Assembly (NCBI RefSeq): GCF_001642835.1
Contig: NZ_LXEI01000023.1
Location: 1 to 42,350 of the forward strand
Origin: Pseudotamlana agarivorans
GTDB taxonomy: Bacteria > Bacteroidota > Bacteroidia > Flavobacteriales > Flavobacteriaceae
Direction: 5' to 3'
DNA: 42,350 bases
Under the pieces are notes generated by a model. It was not told where the DNA came from, did no database searches, and saw only the letters and a list, made by a program, of their open reading frames with translations. Of the stretch, positions 1-8,262 are shown piece by piece. How positions within the stretch are numbered: position 1 is the stretch's first letter; each line of letters begins with the position of its first letter. Position numbers and translations under genes: made by a program.

Positions 1-129
1 TTGCAACTCATTTTAAAAGAGAAGCCTAAACAGGGATGCCATTTATCTGCAGCCGACCTGGCAATACATTTTCAAAAAATATATAGCGAAGTCAAGTTTA
101 TTTTTATAGAAGAGGAGAGTTCGTTGTAA
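1..129 (+). CDS. C-terminal fragment of an unrecognised protein
   Basis: Frame 1 is open from the first base and ends at TAA 127-129, giving the last 42 residues of a protein whose start lies outside the window. The fragment is mixed hydrophobic and charged and ends in an acidic patch (IEEESSL). I see no family motif. It is probably real because it is open to the window edge and is followed by a promoter-containing gap of 111 bases before the next gene. Confidence 0.45.
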   Translation: MQLILKEKPKQGCHLSAADLAIHFQKIYSEVKFIFIEEESSL

Positions 130-191
130 TTAAGGTTTCTATATCAAATTTATCAATGCTATAGAATAGTACTAAAAATTTTTATTTATTA

Positions 192-241
192 TTGCGTAGT
201 TAAGTGGCTTCATATATATTTGTAGTCAAATAACTTCATAA
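192..241 (+). promoter_or_regulatory. Promoter and imperfect dyad operator of the first ArsR operon
   Basis: A -33 TTG (192-194) is separated by 20 bases from TATATTTG (215-222), which fits the Bacteroidota -7 consensus TAnnTTTG. Only 18 bases follow before the ATG at 241, so the leader should be very short and lacks a Shine-Dalgarno. The half-sites TTGCGTAGTTA (192-202) and TAACTTCATAA (231-241) form an inverted repeat with 8 of 11 positions matching, bracketing the promoter. The same layout, with identical spacing, precedes the second ArsR gene at 19468. Autoregulation by the ArsR protein is inferred. Confidence 0.7.
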
Positions 242-573
242 TGAAATTAAGACGAGATATTTTTCAAGCCATTTCCGATCCAACAAGACGAGCAATATTG
301 GTGCTACTTACTTCCCAATCCATGACAGCAGGAGCAATTGCTGAAAACTTTGATGCTGCAAGGCCTACTATTTCTAAACACATTCAAATTTTAAATGAAT
401 GCGACTTAGTTGATGCAAACCAACAAGGTCGAGAAATATACTACGAGTTAAAAGTTGAAAAAATGAAAGAAATCGATAAATGGTTAGAGCAATTTAGAGC
501 CATTTGGGAAAATAGATTTAACCAACTAGATAATTTATTAGAAACACTTAAAAACAAAAAAAATGAAGAGTAA
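241..573 (+). CDS. ArsR-family winged-helix repressor (SRPBCC-linked type)
   Basis: This 110-residue protein has the ArsR/SdpR-like winged helix. SDPTRRAIL lies at residues 12-20, the recognition helix region TISKHIQIL at 43-51, and the wing [10 protein letters not shown] at 61-70. No cysteine metal site of the ArsR/SmtB type is seen; the one Cys (54) stands alone. ArsR proteins of this subtype commonly precede SRPBCC/AHSA1 genes, as here, and probably repress their own operon. The gene overlaps the next start by 11 bases. The start is fixed by the promoter geometry and by the paralogue at 19468, which also begins MKLRRD. Confidence 0.9.
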   Translation: MKLRRDIFQAISDPTRRAILVLLTSQSMTAGAIAENFDAARPTISKHIQILNECDLVDANQQGREIYYELKVEKMKEIDKWLEQFRAIWENRFNQLDNLLETLKNKKNEE

Positions 574-1072
574 TTTATTGTTCAATTTTTCCGTGAATAA
601 GGAAAATAAAACTATTAACATTCAGCGAGAATTTAATGCTAATCTTGAATTGGTTTGGAAAGCTTGGACAGAACCAGAATTGTTAAACCAGTGGTGGGCA
701 CCAAAACCCTATCATATTGAAACTAAAACTTTAGATTTAGAAATTGGCGGAATGTGGCTTTATGCAATGGTAAGCCCTAATAACGAAAAGACCTGGTGCA
801 AAGCTGATTATAAGGGGATTGAAGTAAACAAGTTATTGTCTTGGTTAGATGCTTTTTGTGACGAAAATGGGAATGAAAATACAATGAAACCACGCTCATT
901 ATGGACAAATATTTTTACAGAAAAAAATGACATTACATTAGTAGATGTTACCTTAAAACACGATAAACTAGAAGACATTGAAAAATTGATTGAAATGGGC
1001 TTTAAGGAAGGTTTCGGGATGGCACTTTTAAACTTAGATCAATTATTATTAACTAAAAATAAAAAACAATGA
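563..1072 (+). CDS. SRPBCC/AHSA1-domain protein
   Basis: A 169-residue member of the AHSA1 (activator of Hsp90 ATPase homologue 1-like) branch of the START/SRPBCC fold. This fold encloses a hydrophobic ligand cavity; substrates in bacteria are mostly unknown. The family signature is visible as [18 protein letters not shown] near residues 22-39, followed by WWAPKP. It overlaps ArsR upstream by 11 bases and the next SRPBCC gene by 4 bases (ATGA), so all three are surely one transcript. It is a tandem paralogue of the next gene. Confidence 0.9.
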   Translation: MKSNLLFNFSVNKENKTINIQREFNANLELVWKAWTEPELLNQWWAPKPYHIETKTLDLEIGGMWLYAMVSPNNEKTWCKADYKGIEVNKLLSWLDAFCDENGNENTMKPRSLWTNIFTEKNDITLVDVTLKHDKLEDIEKLIEMGFKEGFGMALLNLDQLLLTKNKKQ

Positions 1073-1569
1073 ATAAACTACACTTTGACTTCTTGGTAAA
1101 CAAGAAGGATAACACACTTACAATTGTGCGTGAATTTAACGCTGAAAGAGAACTTGTTTGGGATTGCTACACGAAAAGTGAATTATTAGAAAAGTGGTTT
1201 GCACCAAAACCATTGACGGCCAAAACAAAGATGATGGATTTTAAGGAAGGCGGATATTGGTTATACGCAATGATAGAACCAAACGGAACTGAGCACTGGG
1301 GACGAACAGATTTCACAGAAATTAAACCTATTGATTATTATAAATCATTAGATGGGTTTTGTGATAAAAATGGAAATCTAAACCCAGCTTTGCCAAGAGC
1401 AAAATGGCATGTGAGTTTTTTAGATTTGAATGAAAAATCAAAAGTTGAGACCATTGTAACCTACAATTCTCTAAAAGATTTAGAAACTATAATAGAAATG
1501 GGAATGGAAGATGGACTTAAATCAACGTTAGTAAGATTGGATGAATTATTAATAAATCTAAAAAAATGA
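1069..1569 (+). CDS. SRPBCC/AHSA1-domain protein (tandem paralogue)
   Basis: A 166-residue SRPBCC protein collinear with the previous gene: REFNAERELVWDCYTKSE near residues 21-38, then WFAPKP, then a shared 'GFCDxNGN' stretch. The pair is a clear tandem duplication that has diverged substantially, so the copies may bind different ligands. ATGA overlaps couple it to both neighbours. Function beyond small-molecule binding cannot be assigned. Confidence 0.9.
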   Translation: MNKLHFDFLVNKKDNTLTIVREFNAERELVWDCYTKSELLEKWFAPKPLTAKTKMMDFKEGGYWLYAMIEPNGTEHWGRTDFTEIKPIDYYKSLDGFCDKNGNLNPALPRAKWHVSFLDLNEKSKVETIVTYNSLKDLETIIEMGMEDGLKSTLVRLDELLINLKK

Positions 1570-1949
1570 AAAAGAATAAAACCATATTTTGGATAGCAAC
1601 TTCCATCATTTTTGCTTTAGAGGCCTTAATGCCATTGGCAACGCTTTTATTCGCACACGAATACTTTAACGCAGGAACCAAACCATTAGGATACCCTGAT
1701 TATTTTGCTTATGCTTTAATTGTTTGTAAAGTGTTAGGAGCAACAGCAATAATGTTTCCAAAGCTTCCTGCAAAACTAAGGGAATGGGCTTATGCAGGTT
1801 TGACCTTCAATTTAATTTTTGCAGTCATAAGTCATGTAGTAGTAGACCAAGTTATTGCAAATATCATAATGCCTATTGTAGTAGGTGCAGTACTAGGAGT
1901 TTCTTACGTCTGTTCACAAAAAATCAAATTTAAAATGAAAACTCATTAA
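1566..1949 (+). CDS. DoxX-like membrane protein
   Basis: A 127-residue protein with four predicted membrane helices and the DoxX-like family layout, including GYPDYFAYALIVCKVLGA around residues 42-59 and LREWAYAGLTF at 71-81. Such proteins often sit with ArsR and SRPBCC genes; their biochemical role is not known, although the DoxX superfamily includes membrane redox partners. It overlaps the preceding stop by ATGA. A paralogue at 20269 occupies the matching place in the second ArsR operon. Confidence 0.85.
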   Translation: MKKNKTIFWIATSIIFALEALMPLATLLFAHEYFNAGTKPLGYPDYFAYALIVCKVLGATAIMFPKLPAKLREWAYAGLTFNLIFAVISHVVVDQVIANIIMPIVVGAVLGVSYVCSQKIKFKMKTH

Positions 1950-1951
1950 TT

Positions 1952-2164
1952 ATGGCATTCCAAACTTATATCAAGAACATCGAGGATAAAACTTGCAAAA
2001 CTGCTCAGGACTTCCAAAATTTTGCAGAAGAAAAAGCCTTTACTAAAAATGGAGAATTAGCTGTTAAGGCTACCGAAGTGACCAATTGGTTGAAAGAAGA
2101 GTTTGGGTTAGGTCATGGTCACGCCATGGCTATGTATGCCTATATAAAAGGGAAAAGAGAATAA
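1952..2164 (+). CDS. DUF4287 small protein
   Basis: A 70-residue protein matching DUF4287: a helical segment followed by WLKEEFGLGHGHAMAMYAY near residues 46-64, the most conserved part of the family. Function is unknown. It starts 2 bases after the DoxX-like stop and is probably the last tightly packed gene of the ArsR operon; the next gene follows after 26 bases. Confidence 0.85.
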   Translation: MAFQTYIKNIEDKTCKTAQDFQNFAEEKAFTKNGELAVKATEVTNWLKEEFGLGHGHAMAMYAYIKGKRE

Positions 2165-2190
2165 ACTACCATTCTAAAAATTATAATTAA

Positions 2191-2826
2191 ATGAACAAGT
2201 TAACTGTCACCAAAACAGGTGCTATTGGATTTATTTTCCTGTTAATATTATTACATCTTATAAACACTCCAGTGAGTCCTGTATGGCAACCTATTAGCGA
2301 ATATGCATTAGGAAATGCAGGTTGGTTAATGCAGATTGCATTCTTTTTACTTGGTATAAGTTTTTTAACCTTAGGCTTATACTTAATAAAATACGTATCC
2401 AAAATAGGTTCTAAAATTGGAGGAGCGTTGTTAGTAATAGCGTCTCTTGGTAATTTCTTAGCAGGCATTTTTAATACTGATCCTGTTGATACTTTACCTG
2501 AGCACATGACTATAAGTGGTCAAATTCATAACGCAGCAGCAGGATTATTAGGTTTTATGATTTTAGCTACGCTGTTTATTACTTATCAATTTAGAAAACA
2601 GGAACAGCTTAAACCATTTAGAAAAAATATGTTTGTATTAACTATAATTCTTTGGGGTTTAGAGTTTGCTTTAATAATTGCTATGGGTGTTTATTTGAGT
2701 GAAACGAATGGTATAATTACACCAGAGACTCCAATTGGTTGGCTTGGTAGAATCGTTATCGTATTTTGTGCTATTTGGGTTTGGAGTTGTGCTCATTATC
2801 TCCAAAAATCTTATTTCAAAAATTAG
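2191..2826 (+). CDS. DUF998 integral membrane protein
   Basis: A 211-residue protein with about six hydrophobic helices and the DUF998 pattern: an early PVSPVWQPISEYALG stretch near residues 27-41, and FNTDPVDTLPEHMTISGQIHN near 93-113, whose acidic and histidine residues are conserved in the family. The role is unknown. The ATG at 2191 leaves a 26-base gap after DUF4287. The next gene begins 5 bases after its stop, so they are probably co-transcribed. Confidence 0.85.
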   Translation: MNKLTVTKTGAIGFIFLLILLHLINTPVSPVWQPISEYALGNAGWLMQIAFFLLGISFLTLGLYLIKYVSKIGSKIGGALLVIASLGNFLAGIFNTDPVDTLPEHMTISGQIHNAAAGLLGFMILATLFITYQFRKQEQLKPFRKNMFVLTIILWGLEFALIIAMGVYLSETNGIITPETPIGWLGRIVIVFCAIWVWSCAHYLQKSYFKN

Positions 2827-2831
2827 CTCAT

Positions 2832-3194
2832 ATGAATACCATCAATCAATTCATAAAAGATAAAATTAAGGAAGAGTATCAACCTATTTTTACAAAGTTT
2901 AGGAGCTTGATTAAGGCAAAATTCCCAACACTAAAAGAAGAAATGCGAGGAGGAACCGAAAAATATTATGGTATCCCAGTTTATAGACACAATAGAATTA
3001 TCATCTCCGTGAGCCCTACCCTAAAAGGAATTACCTTTTCATTTACGGATGGTAAACAGTTTGATGACAAGTATAAACTACTGGAAGGAGTCGGAAAAAA
3101 ATCATTAAATTTAAGATTGAGTGACCCCAAAGATTATAAAGACGACATACTTGAGTATTACATTTTACAAGCTATGGAGTTGGATGAAAAATAA
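2832..3194 (+). CDS. DUF1801-like protein
   Basis: I place the start at ATG 2832, because upstream in-frame codons overlap the DUF998 gene and only offer TTG. The product is 120 residues, with the DUF1801 pattern of an N-terminal helical part, a central KYYGIPVYRHNRIIISVSP segment and a final LEYYILQAMELDEK helix. Members are small cytosolic proteins; some are called iron chaperone or frataxin-like by similarity, which is not established here. A second DUF1801 protein lies at 20649. Confidence 0.75.
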   Translation: MNTINQFIKDKIKEEYQPIFTKFRSLIKAKFPTLKEEMRGGTEKYYGIPVYRHNRIIISVSPTLKGITFSFTDGKQFDDKYKLLEGVGKKSLNLRLSDPKDYKDDILEYYILQAMELDEK

Positions 3195-3218
3195 TTCATA
3201 TTTTTAAACAAAAAAATA

Positions 3219-3812
3219 ATGTCAGATTCCTTTTTTGAAAGTATTTATAACTATCCAAGTATTAAAAAAGAGGACTATGAAGTTATTATGGCCGCCCATA
3301 CCAAAGTTGAGTTTTCAAAAAATGAAATCATACTTAAGGAAGGTAAGATTAGCAACGAATATTTTCTAATTAAAAAAGGTTTGTTTCGTTCATTTGTTAT
3401 CGACTATAAAGGCAACGAGATCACTACCGATTTTTTTTGTTCTAATGATATTTTAATTGAAGTAGCTTCATTATTTCTTCGTACACCTTCTAATGAATCT
3501 ATACAAGCATTAACAGACTGTGAAGTTTATAAAATTGAGTTTAATGATTTTCAAAAGTTGTATAGTACTATAGAAGGCTTTACTGAATGGGGGCGCAGCT
3601 GGATGTCACAGCAACTTTTTATAGCCAAACATCGCGCTGTTAATATGCATACGCAAAGTGCATCTGAAAGATATTTGGAGTTAATGACTCAGAAACCACA
3701 AATAATCAAAGAAGTTCCCTTAAAATACATTGCTACTTATTTAGGGATTACTGACACTTCTTTAAGTAGAATTAGGAAAGAAATATTATCTCAAACAGAG
3801 AACTTGCCATAG
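3219..3812 (+). CDS. Crp/Fnr-family transcriptional regulator
   Basis: A 197-residue regulator with an N-terminal cyclic-nucleotide-binding-like jelly roll (about residues 15-125; EGKISNEYFLIKKGLFRSF is its glycine turn) and a C-terminal helix-turn-helix, LKYIATYLGITDTSLSRIRKEI, near residues 168-189. There is no cysteine cluster for an Fe-S centre as in FNR and the cAMP-contact arginine is not evident, so the effector is unknown. A dyad of Crp/Fnr geometry (TTGCC-N4-GACAA) overlaps the stop codon, upstream of the next VOC gene, suggesting local control. Confidence 0.88.
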   Translation: MSDSFFESIYNYPSIKKEDYEVIMAAHTKVEFSKNEIILKEGKISNEYFLIKKGLFRSFVIDYKGNEITTDFFCSNDILIEVASLFLRTPSNESIQALTDCEVYKIEFNDFQKLYSTIEGFTEWGRSWMSQQLFIAKHRAVNMHTQSASERYLELMTQKPQIIKEVPLKYIATYLGITDTSLSRIRKEILSQTENLP

Positions 3813-3847
3813 GACAAGATTTTTTAGCTTTCCTATTTTCATTTTTG
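3803..3847 (+). promoter_or_regulatory. Crp/Fnr-type dyad and promoter-like element before the VOC gene
   Basis: The dyad CTTGCC-ATAG-GACAAG (3803-3818) has 6-base half-sites with one mismatch and the 4-base spacer typical of FNR boxes. Thirty bases downstream the sequence reaches CATTTTTG (3840-3847), a weak match to the -7 element. The same arrangement, with 32 of 44 positions identical and no gaps, recurs at 17002-17045 before a small hypothetical gene. Binding by the adjacent Crp/Fnr protein is inference. Confidence 0.45.
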
Positions 3848-3876
3848 TAATCATAACAATTAGATAAATAGATAAG

Positions 3877-4260
3877 ATGAAAAAATTTAATCCTGTAGTG
3901 TGGTTCGAAATATATGTAAATGACATAGATAGAGCTGCAAAGTTTTACGAAAATGTACTTCAAGTAACATTGGAAGATATGAGTGATCCAGCCAATGGGA
4001 CTGTACAAATGAAATGTTTCCCTAGTGATATGGAAAATTATGGTGCAGCTGGTGCTTTGGTGAAAATGGAAGGGATAACTCCTTCTGTAAACGGAAGTCT
4101 CGTTTATTTTGGATGTGAGGATTGCCAAGTGTTGGAAGATAGAGCTATGGAAAATGGAGCTGAAATTATTCAAGCGAAAATGGGTATTGGAGAACATGGC
4201 TTTGTATCTATTGTTAAAGATACTGAAGGGAATTCTATTGGATTTCATTCCTTAAAATAA
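3877..4260 (+). CDS. VOC-family (glyoxalase-like) protein
   Basis: A 127-residue single-unit VOC protein, with the beta-alpha-beta-beta-beta repeats WFEIYVNDIDRAAKFYENVL near residues 9-28 and VSIVKDTEGNSIGFHS near 110-125. VOC members bind a divalent metal between paired modules and catalyse isomerisation or dioxygenase reactions, or bind antibiotics. The substrate here is not predictable. It lies 64 bases downstream of the Crp/Fnr gene, behind the candidate operator. Confidence 0.85.
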   Translation: MKKFNPVVWFEIYVNDIDRAAKFYENVLQVTLEDMSDPANGTVQMKCFPSDMENYGAAGALVKMEGITPSVNGSLVYFGCEDCQVLEDRAMENGAEIIQAKMGIGEHGFVSIVKDTEGNSIGFHSLK

Positions 4261-4273
4261 GGATGCATATATT

Positions 4274-4669
4274 ATGGAAAGTATTGAACATATCAACTAC
4301 ATAAAAGCCCCTATTTCTAAAGTCTATAATACACTTATTTCTGAAGACGGGTTAGGAAATATTTGGACCAAAAAACTCCAAGTAAAACCAGAAATTGGTT
4401 TTGTGAATGAGTTTGATTTTGATGAAGGTTATATCACAAAATTTAAGATTCTTGTACTTGTTGAAAACAGTAAAATCGTTTGGGAATGCATCGTGTCTGA
4501 TGAAGAATGGGTAGGAACTAAAGTATCTTTTGAACTTATTGAAAAAGATAAAGTCATAACAATTAAACTTAAACATTTTGACTGGAGAGCACGCACTGAA
4601 TTTTACGGCTGGTGCAATTATAACTGGGCAATGTTTCTTTACCGATTGAAGAACCATTGTGAAAATTAA
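4274..4669 (+). CDS. SRPBCC-domain protein
   Basis: A 131-residue protein with the SRPBCC start IEHINYIKAPISKVYNTLISEDGL (about residues 3-26), a mid-protein WECIVSDEEWVGT and a terminal helix, FYGWCNYNWAMFLYRLKNHCE. This resembles short SRPBCC proteins common in Flavobacteria rather than the two AHSA1 proteins upstream. It starts 13 bases after the VOC stop and ends 22 bases before the next VOC start, so it is probably in the same transcript. Ligand unknown. Confidence 0.82.
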   Translation: MESIEHINYIKAPISKVYNTLISEDGLGNIWTKKLQVKPEIGFVNEFDFDEGYITKFKILVLVENSKIVWECIVSDEEWVGTKVSFELIEKDKVITIKLKHFDWRARTEFYGWCNYNWAMFLYRLKNHCEN

Positions 4670-4691
4670 TTCAACGTTTAAAATCAAAATA

Positions 4692-5090
4692 ATGAAACAA
4701 CAAATCACAACTTTTTTAACATTCCAAAAAAACAACGCTGAAGAAGCTATGAATTTTTATGTCGACTTGTTCGATAATTCAAAAGTGATTGAAATACAAC
4801 GCTACGGAAAAGATGGGCCAGGCAAAGAAGGAACCGTATTAAGAGCTTTATTTGAATTAAACGGCAAGCAGTTTATTTGTAGCGATAGTTTTATCCAACA
4901 CGATTGGGACTTTACACCTGCAGTGTCTAATTGGGTGGAATGTGAGAATAATAAAGAAATTGAACAGCTTTTTAAAAAGCTATCCGAAAATGGAGATGTA
5001 AAAATGACTTTAGACAACTATGGGTTTAGCAAACAATTTGCTTTTGTAGAAGATAGGTTTGGGGTTTCTTGGCAATTAAACTGGGAGTAA
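4692..5090 (+). CDS. VOC-family protein, PhnB / 3-demethylubiquinone-9 methyltransferase-like
   Basis: I choose ATG 4692 (MKQQITTFLTFQ); a GTG at 4659 would overlap the previous gene and add residues that family members lack. The 132-residue product has the PhnB-like pattern: FLTFQKNNAEEAMNFYVDLF near residues 8-27, the GTVLRALFELNGKQFICSDS segment, and a terminal FAFVEDRFGVSWQLNW. Despite the family name, members are VOC-fold proteins of mostly unknown function, not methyltransferases. Confidence 0.85.
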   Translation: MKQQITTFLTFQKNNAEEAMNFYVDLFDNSKVIEIQRYGKDGPGKEGTVLRALFELNGKQFICSDSFIQHDWDFTPAVSNWVECENNKEIEQLFKKLSENGDVKMTLDNYGFSKQFAFVEDRFGVSWQLNWE

Positions 5091-5118
5091 TCCTTTTTTC
5101 TTTTAAAACCATGTAGCT

Positions 5119-5820
5119 ATGAAAAACGAAAAACTCAGTTTAATTCCCGGAGCTTGGTCTGATGCATCTATTTGGGAGCTTATCGTAGATGAATTATCCA
5201 ATTTAGGTATCGAATCACTTTCAATAACTTTAGAAGGCCTTGATAAAGAAATTACTAAAAAGCATATTGATTTAGAGACTCACATACATAATGTTACAAC
5301 ATATATAGAGGCTCAACAAAATGACCAATGTTATCTTGTAGGACATAGCTATTCTGGAATTGTGGCTTCTTTGGCAGCAGCACGGTTCCCTGATAAAATT
5401 GCGGGATTGATTTTTGTTGAAGCTTTTTTACCTGAAAATAATAAGTCCTTGTTAGAAGTGGCAGGATTAGATGTTGAATCAGAGATTAAGGCAATAAAAC
5501 AAAACAATGGTTTGTGGCCACCACCGACTATGGAGGAATTAATACATCAACCATTTTTATCCGAATCTCAAAAATATTACTTAATAAATACAATGGTTGG
5601 CCACCCGGGTAAAACAATCACCGATAAAGTCCAAATAGATAAGGATGTCCTAAAAAATATCCCTACGTATTATATCGGAGGCAACTTATCTGAAAGAATT
5701 AAAACGAATCCTAACTTTGGTAACATAACGTTTAATAAATTGAATGGGGGGCATTGGCCAATGTTATCCAAGCCAAAAGCATTAGCGAGCATTATCAACA
5801 AATTACAATTGAATAGTTAG
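5119..5820 (+). CDS. Alpha/beta hydrolase
   Basis: A 233-residue esterase-like alpha/beta hydrolase. The nucleophile elbow is GHSYSG (75-80) with Ser77, and the catalytic histidine is most likely His212 in NGGHWPM. The oxyanion-side loop IPGAWSDASIW (9-19) matches the salicylate-esterase/hydroxynitrile-lyase-like group. The likely activity is ester hydrolysis of an unknown small molecule in the cytoplasm; no signal peptide is seen. It lies in the + strand array 28 bases after the VOC gene. Confidence 0.87.
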   Translation: MKNEKLSLIPGAWSDASIWELIVDELSNLGIESLSITLEGLDKEITKKHIDLETHIHNVTTYIEAQQNDQCYLVGHSYSGIVASLAAARFPDKIAGLIFVEAFLPENNKSLLEVAGLDVESEIKAIKQNNGLWPPPTMEELIHQPFLSESQKYYLINTMVGHPGKTITDKVQIDKDVLKNIPTYYIGGNLSERIKTNPNFGNITFNKLNGGHWPMLSKPKALASIINKLQLNS

Positions 5821-5841
5821 GTACAAAAACAATATATCACT

Positions 5842-6507
5842 ATGGAGCATAACGCTTTTTTGAAAACAAAATTAATACCCATTTTAGCTTTCATAATCTC
5901 AATGGTATTATTAACTGTACCGTTGGGGTTAAATCAATTTCAAACAATACTACCTATATTTATTGTTATTGTAGCGAGTGTACTTGAATTTGGTAAAAGC
6001 GGATTTAAATTTTTAGGATTTAAATCTAAGCGATTTAATGTTTTTAATTTGTTAATCCTAGCACCTATGGTTGCTTTAGGTTTGTTTCTATTGTATTTTT
6101 ATATACTTATTCCTGTAATAACCCACTTCACAAAGCAACCATTAGATTTCTCTCATTTTGAAGCTTTAAAAGGAAATGGGGAGATTTTGTTGAGTATGTT
6201 ATTATTAATATGGACATCAGTTGCCTTTGGAGAAGAGATGATATTTCGAGGCTACTTTATGAATCAATTTGTAAAATTTTTTGGAGAAAGCAGATGGAGT
6301 ATTATAGGTAACATTCTATTTTTTGGGGTACTCTTTGGTTGGGTACATAGTTATCAAGGGCTCACAGGGCAAATTATTACAGGGCTAGTAGGCATGTTAT
6401 TGGCAATTATATTTTATTTCAGAAAATACGATTTATGGTTCAATATTGCTGTTCACGGTTTTTTTGACACGATTGCTCTGGTCGTTTTGTATAATGGTTG
6501 GTTGTGA
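5842..6507 (+). CDS. CPBP-family intramembrane metalloprotease
   Basis: A 221-residue polytopic membrane protein of the CPBP/Abi (CaaX protease and bacteriocin-processing) family. The three catalytic motifs are visible: EEMIFR with Glu131, Glu132 and Arg136; His169 in WVHSYQG; and His205 with Asp209 in HGFFDT. Known relatives cleave prenylated proteins or give bacteriocin immunity; the substrate here is unknown. It starts 21 bases after the hydrolase stop. Confidence 0.9.
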   Translation: MEHNAFLKTKLIPILAFIISMVLLTVPLGLNQFQTILPIFIVIVASVLEFGKSGFKFLGFKSKRFNVFNLLILAPMVALGLFLLYFYILIPVITHFTKQPLDFSHFEALKGNGEILLSMLLLIWTSVAFGEEMIFRGYFMNQFVKFFGESRWSIIGNILFFGVLFGWVHSYQGLTGQIITGLVGMLLAIIFYFRKYDLWFNIAVHGFFDTIALVVLYNGWL

Positions 6508-6562
6508 TTTTTAAATAATAGATAGATGAAATTTTTAGACAAAAATCAAAATACGAAGAATC

Positions 6563-7642
6563 ATGGAATTAACATCATATAAAACATTAGGAAAATCAGG
6601 TCTACGTATAAGTCCGCTAACCCTTGGTACCATGACATTTGGAAAGGATTGGGGTTACGGCACTTCCCCTGAGAATTCAGTAAAAATCTTAGAAAAATAT
6701 ATTGCACTGGGTGGAAACACGATAGATACTGCAAATATTTATACCAAAGGTCATTCCGAAAAAATTATAGGAGACTATATTAAAGGAAATAACATAAGAA
6801 GAGATCGTCTTGTGCTTTCAACCAAGTTTTTTGGGAATATGTATCCTGGAGACCCCAACGGAGGAGGAACAAGTCGTAAAACAATGATAACATCTTTAGA
6901 AAATTCATTAAGACGACTGAAAACAGATTATATCGATTTGTTTTGGGTTCACGCTTATGATGAATTTACCCCAATAGAAGAAACTTTATCTGCGTTACAC
7001 GACCTTGTTACATCAGGGAAGGTGAGGTATATTGCCATATCAGATACACCCGCTTGGAAAATTTCTCAGGCTCAAATGATAGCTCATTTTCGGGGGTGGT
7101 CCTCTTTTATTGGTTTACAGGTTGAATACTCTTTATTGGAACGTACATCAGAAGGTGAGTTAATACCTATGGCTCAAGAATTGGGCTTAGGAGTTATGCC
7201 ATGGTCGCCACTTAAACAAGGTGTTTTAACAGGGAAATATACAAGAGATAATAAAGGCGAAAAGCTGAGTGATAGGTATGATAATCCAGCATTTTCTGAA
7301 AGTACGTATTCGATTATAGATGGACTTCTTAAAATTGCTAAAGAAAAAAATGTTACCCCTGGGGAAATTGCATTGGCTTGGGTAATATCTAGACCAGGTG
7401 TCACATCAACCTTAATGGGAGTTCGCACAATGGACCATTTAACCACCAATTTAAATGCATTAAAAATTACACTCACCAAAGCAGAGCAAGGGTATTTAGA
7501 CGATATTTCAAAACCGGACTTAAACTTCCCCATTCCGTTTTTAGAAACAGCTAGAAATGTAGCTCACGCAGGTGCAACTATAAACGGTATAACGTCTGTT
7601 GTTCCAGATATTTTACTAAATATAAAAGATGAAAAATACTAA
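6563..7642 (+). CDS. Aldo/keto reductase
   Basis: A 359-residue NADPH-dependent aldo/keto reductase of TIM-barrel fold. The catalytic tetrad is complete: Asp55 (DTANIY), Tyr60, Lys88 (STKFF) and His130 (WVHAYD). The N-terminal YKTLGKSGLRISPLTLGTM and the later VEYSLLERT and PWSPLKQGVLTGKY match the YajO/Tas-like group. It reduces an aldehyde or ketone, substrate unknown. The stop overlaps the start of the following sigma factor. A second aldo/keto reductase lies at 14132. Confidence 0.92.
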   Translation: MELTSYKTLGKSGLRISPLTLGTMTFGKDWGYGTSPENSVKILEKYIALGGNTIDTANIYTKGHSEKIIGDYIKGNNIRRDRLVLSTKFFGNMYPGDPNGGGTSRKTMITSLENSLRRLKTDYIDLFWVHAYDEFTPIEETLSALHDLVTSGKVRYIAISDTPAWKISQAQMIAHFRGWSSFIGLQVEYSLLERTSEGELIPMAQELGLGVMPWSPLKQGVLTGKYTRDNKGEKLSDRYDNPAFSESTYSIIDGLLKIAKEKNVTPGEIALAWVISRPGVTSTLMGVRTMDHLTTNLNALKITLTKAEQGYLDDISKPDLNFPIPFLETARNVAHAGATINGITSVVPDILLNIKDEKY

Positions 7643-8189
7643 ATATATGAAATGTGAAATATATACGTATTGGGCAATGTATCATAACCCATTAAGAGCT
7701 TATGTAAACAAGCGAGTATCAAATGAAGAAGATGTTGATGATATAGTACAAGCGGTATTGATAAAAGTTATAAATTATTGCGAACGAAAGAACGATGTAA
7801 AACACATTAAACCCTGGCTTTATCGCATTACTCAAAACACAATTGCGGACTATTATAAAAAGAAAAACCAGAGAACCACAAATTTTTATCTAGAGAATTT
7901 AGATGTATCAGCCAATAATGATTATGACGAAAAGATTTTTATTTGGCTACATCATTTTTTGGACAGACTACCAAAGAAATATGCTCTGCCATTACACCTT
8001 TCAGATATTAAAGGAATCCCTCAAAAAGAAGTTGCAACACAAATGGGCTTAACATTAACGGCTACCAAGTCAAGAATTCAAAGAGCAAGAAAAATGTTAA
8101 AAGAAAAGTTTGAAGAATGTGGTAAGCTCGAATCTTCCGAACATCAGTACCTGTCATATCATATAACCAAAGCCTGTTGTTTAGAATAA
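7629..8189 (+). CDS. ECF sigma factor, SigZ-like
   Basis: A 186-residue sigma-70-family factor. Region 2 is seen in DVDDIVQAVLIKVINYC (about residues 36-52) and PWLYRITQNTIADYY, and region 4 in LPLHLSDIKGIPQKEVATQMGL (about 118-139) with its helix-turn-helix TATKSRIQRARKML. A cysteine- and histidine-bearing tail (C160, C183, C184) resembles the SigZ group. No anti-sigma gene is adjacent. The start overlaps the aldo/keto reductase by 14 bases; ATG 7647 is an alternative. The next gene is a cysteine-motif DUF2703 protein, so thiol or metal stress sensing is possible but unproven. Confidence 0.85.
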   Translation: MKNTKYMKCEIYTYWAMYHNPLRAYVNKRVSNEEDVDDIVQAVLIKVINYCERKNDVKHIKPWLYRITQNTIADYYKKKNQRTTNFYLENLDVSANNDYDEKIFIWLHHFLDRLPKKYALPLHLSDIKGIPQKEVATQMGLTLTATKSRIQRARKMLKEKFEECGKLESSEHQYLSYHITKACCLE

Positions 8190-8262
8190 AAAAACAAATT
8201 GTTGCGTCTTTTTAGTGTTTTCAAAGTCTTAGAGGTAAATCAAAATTTAAATCAATAAGAAC

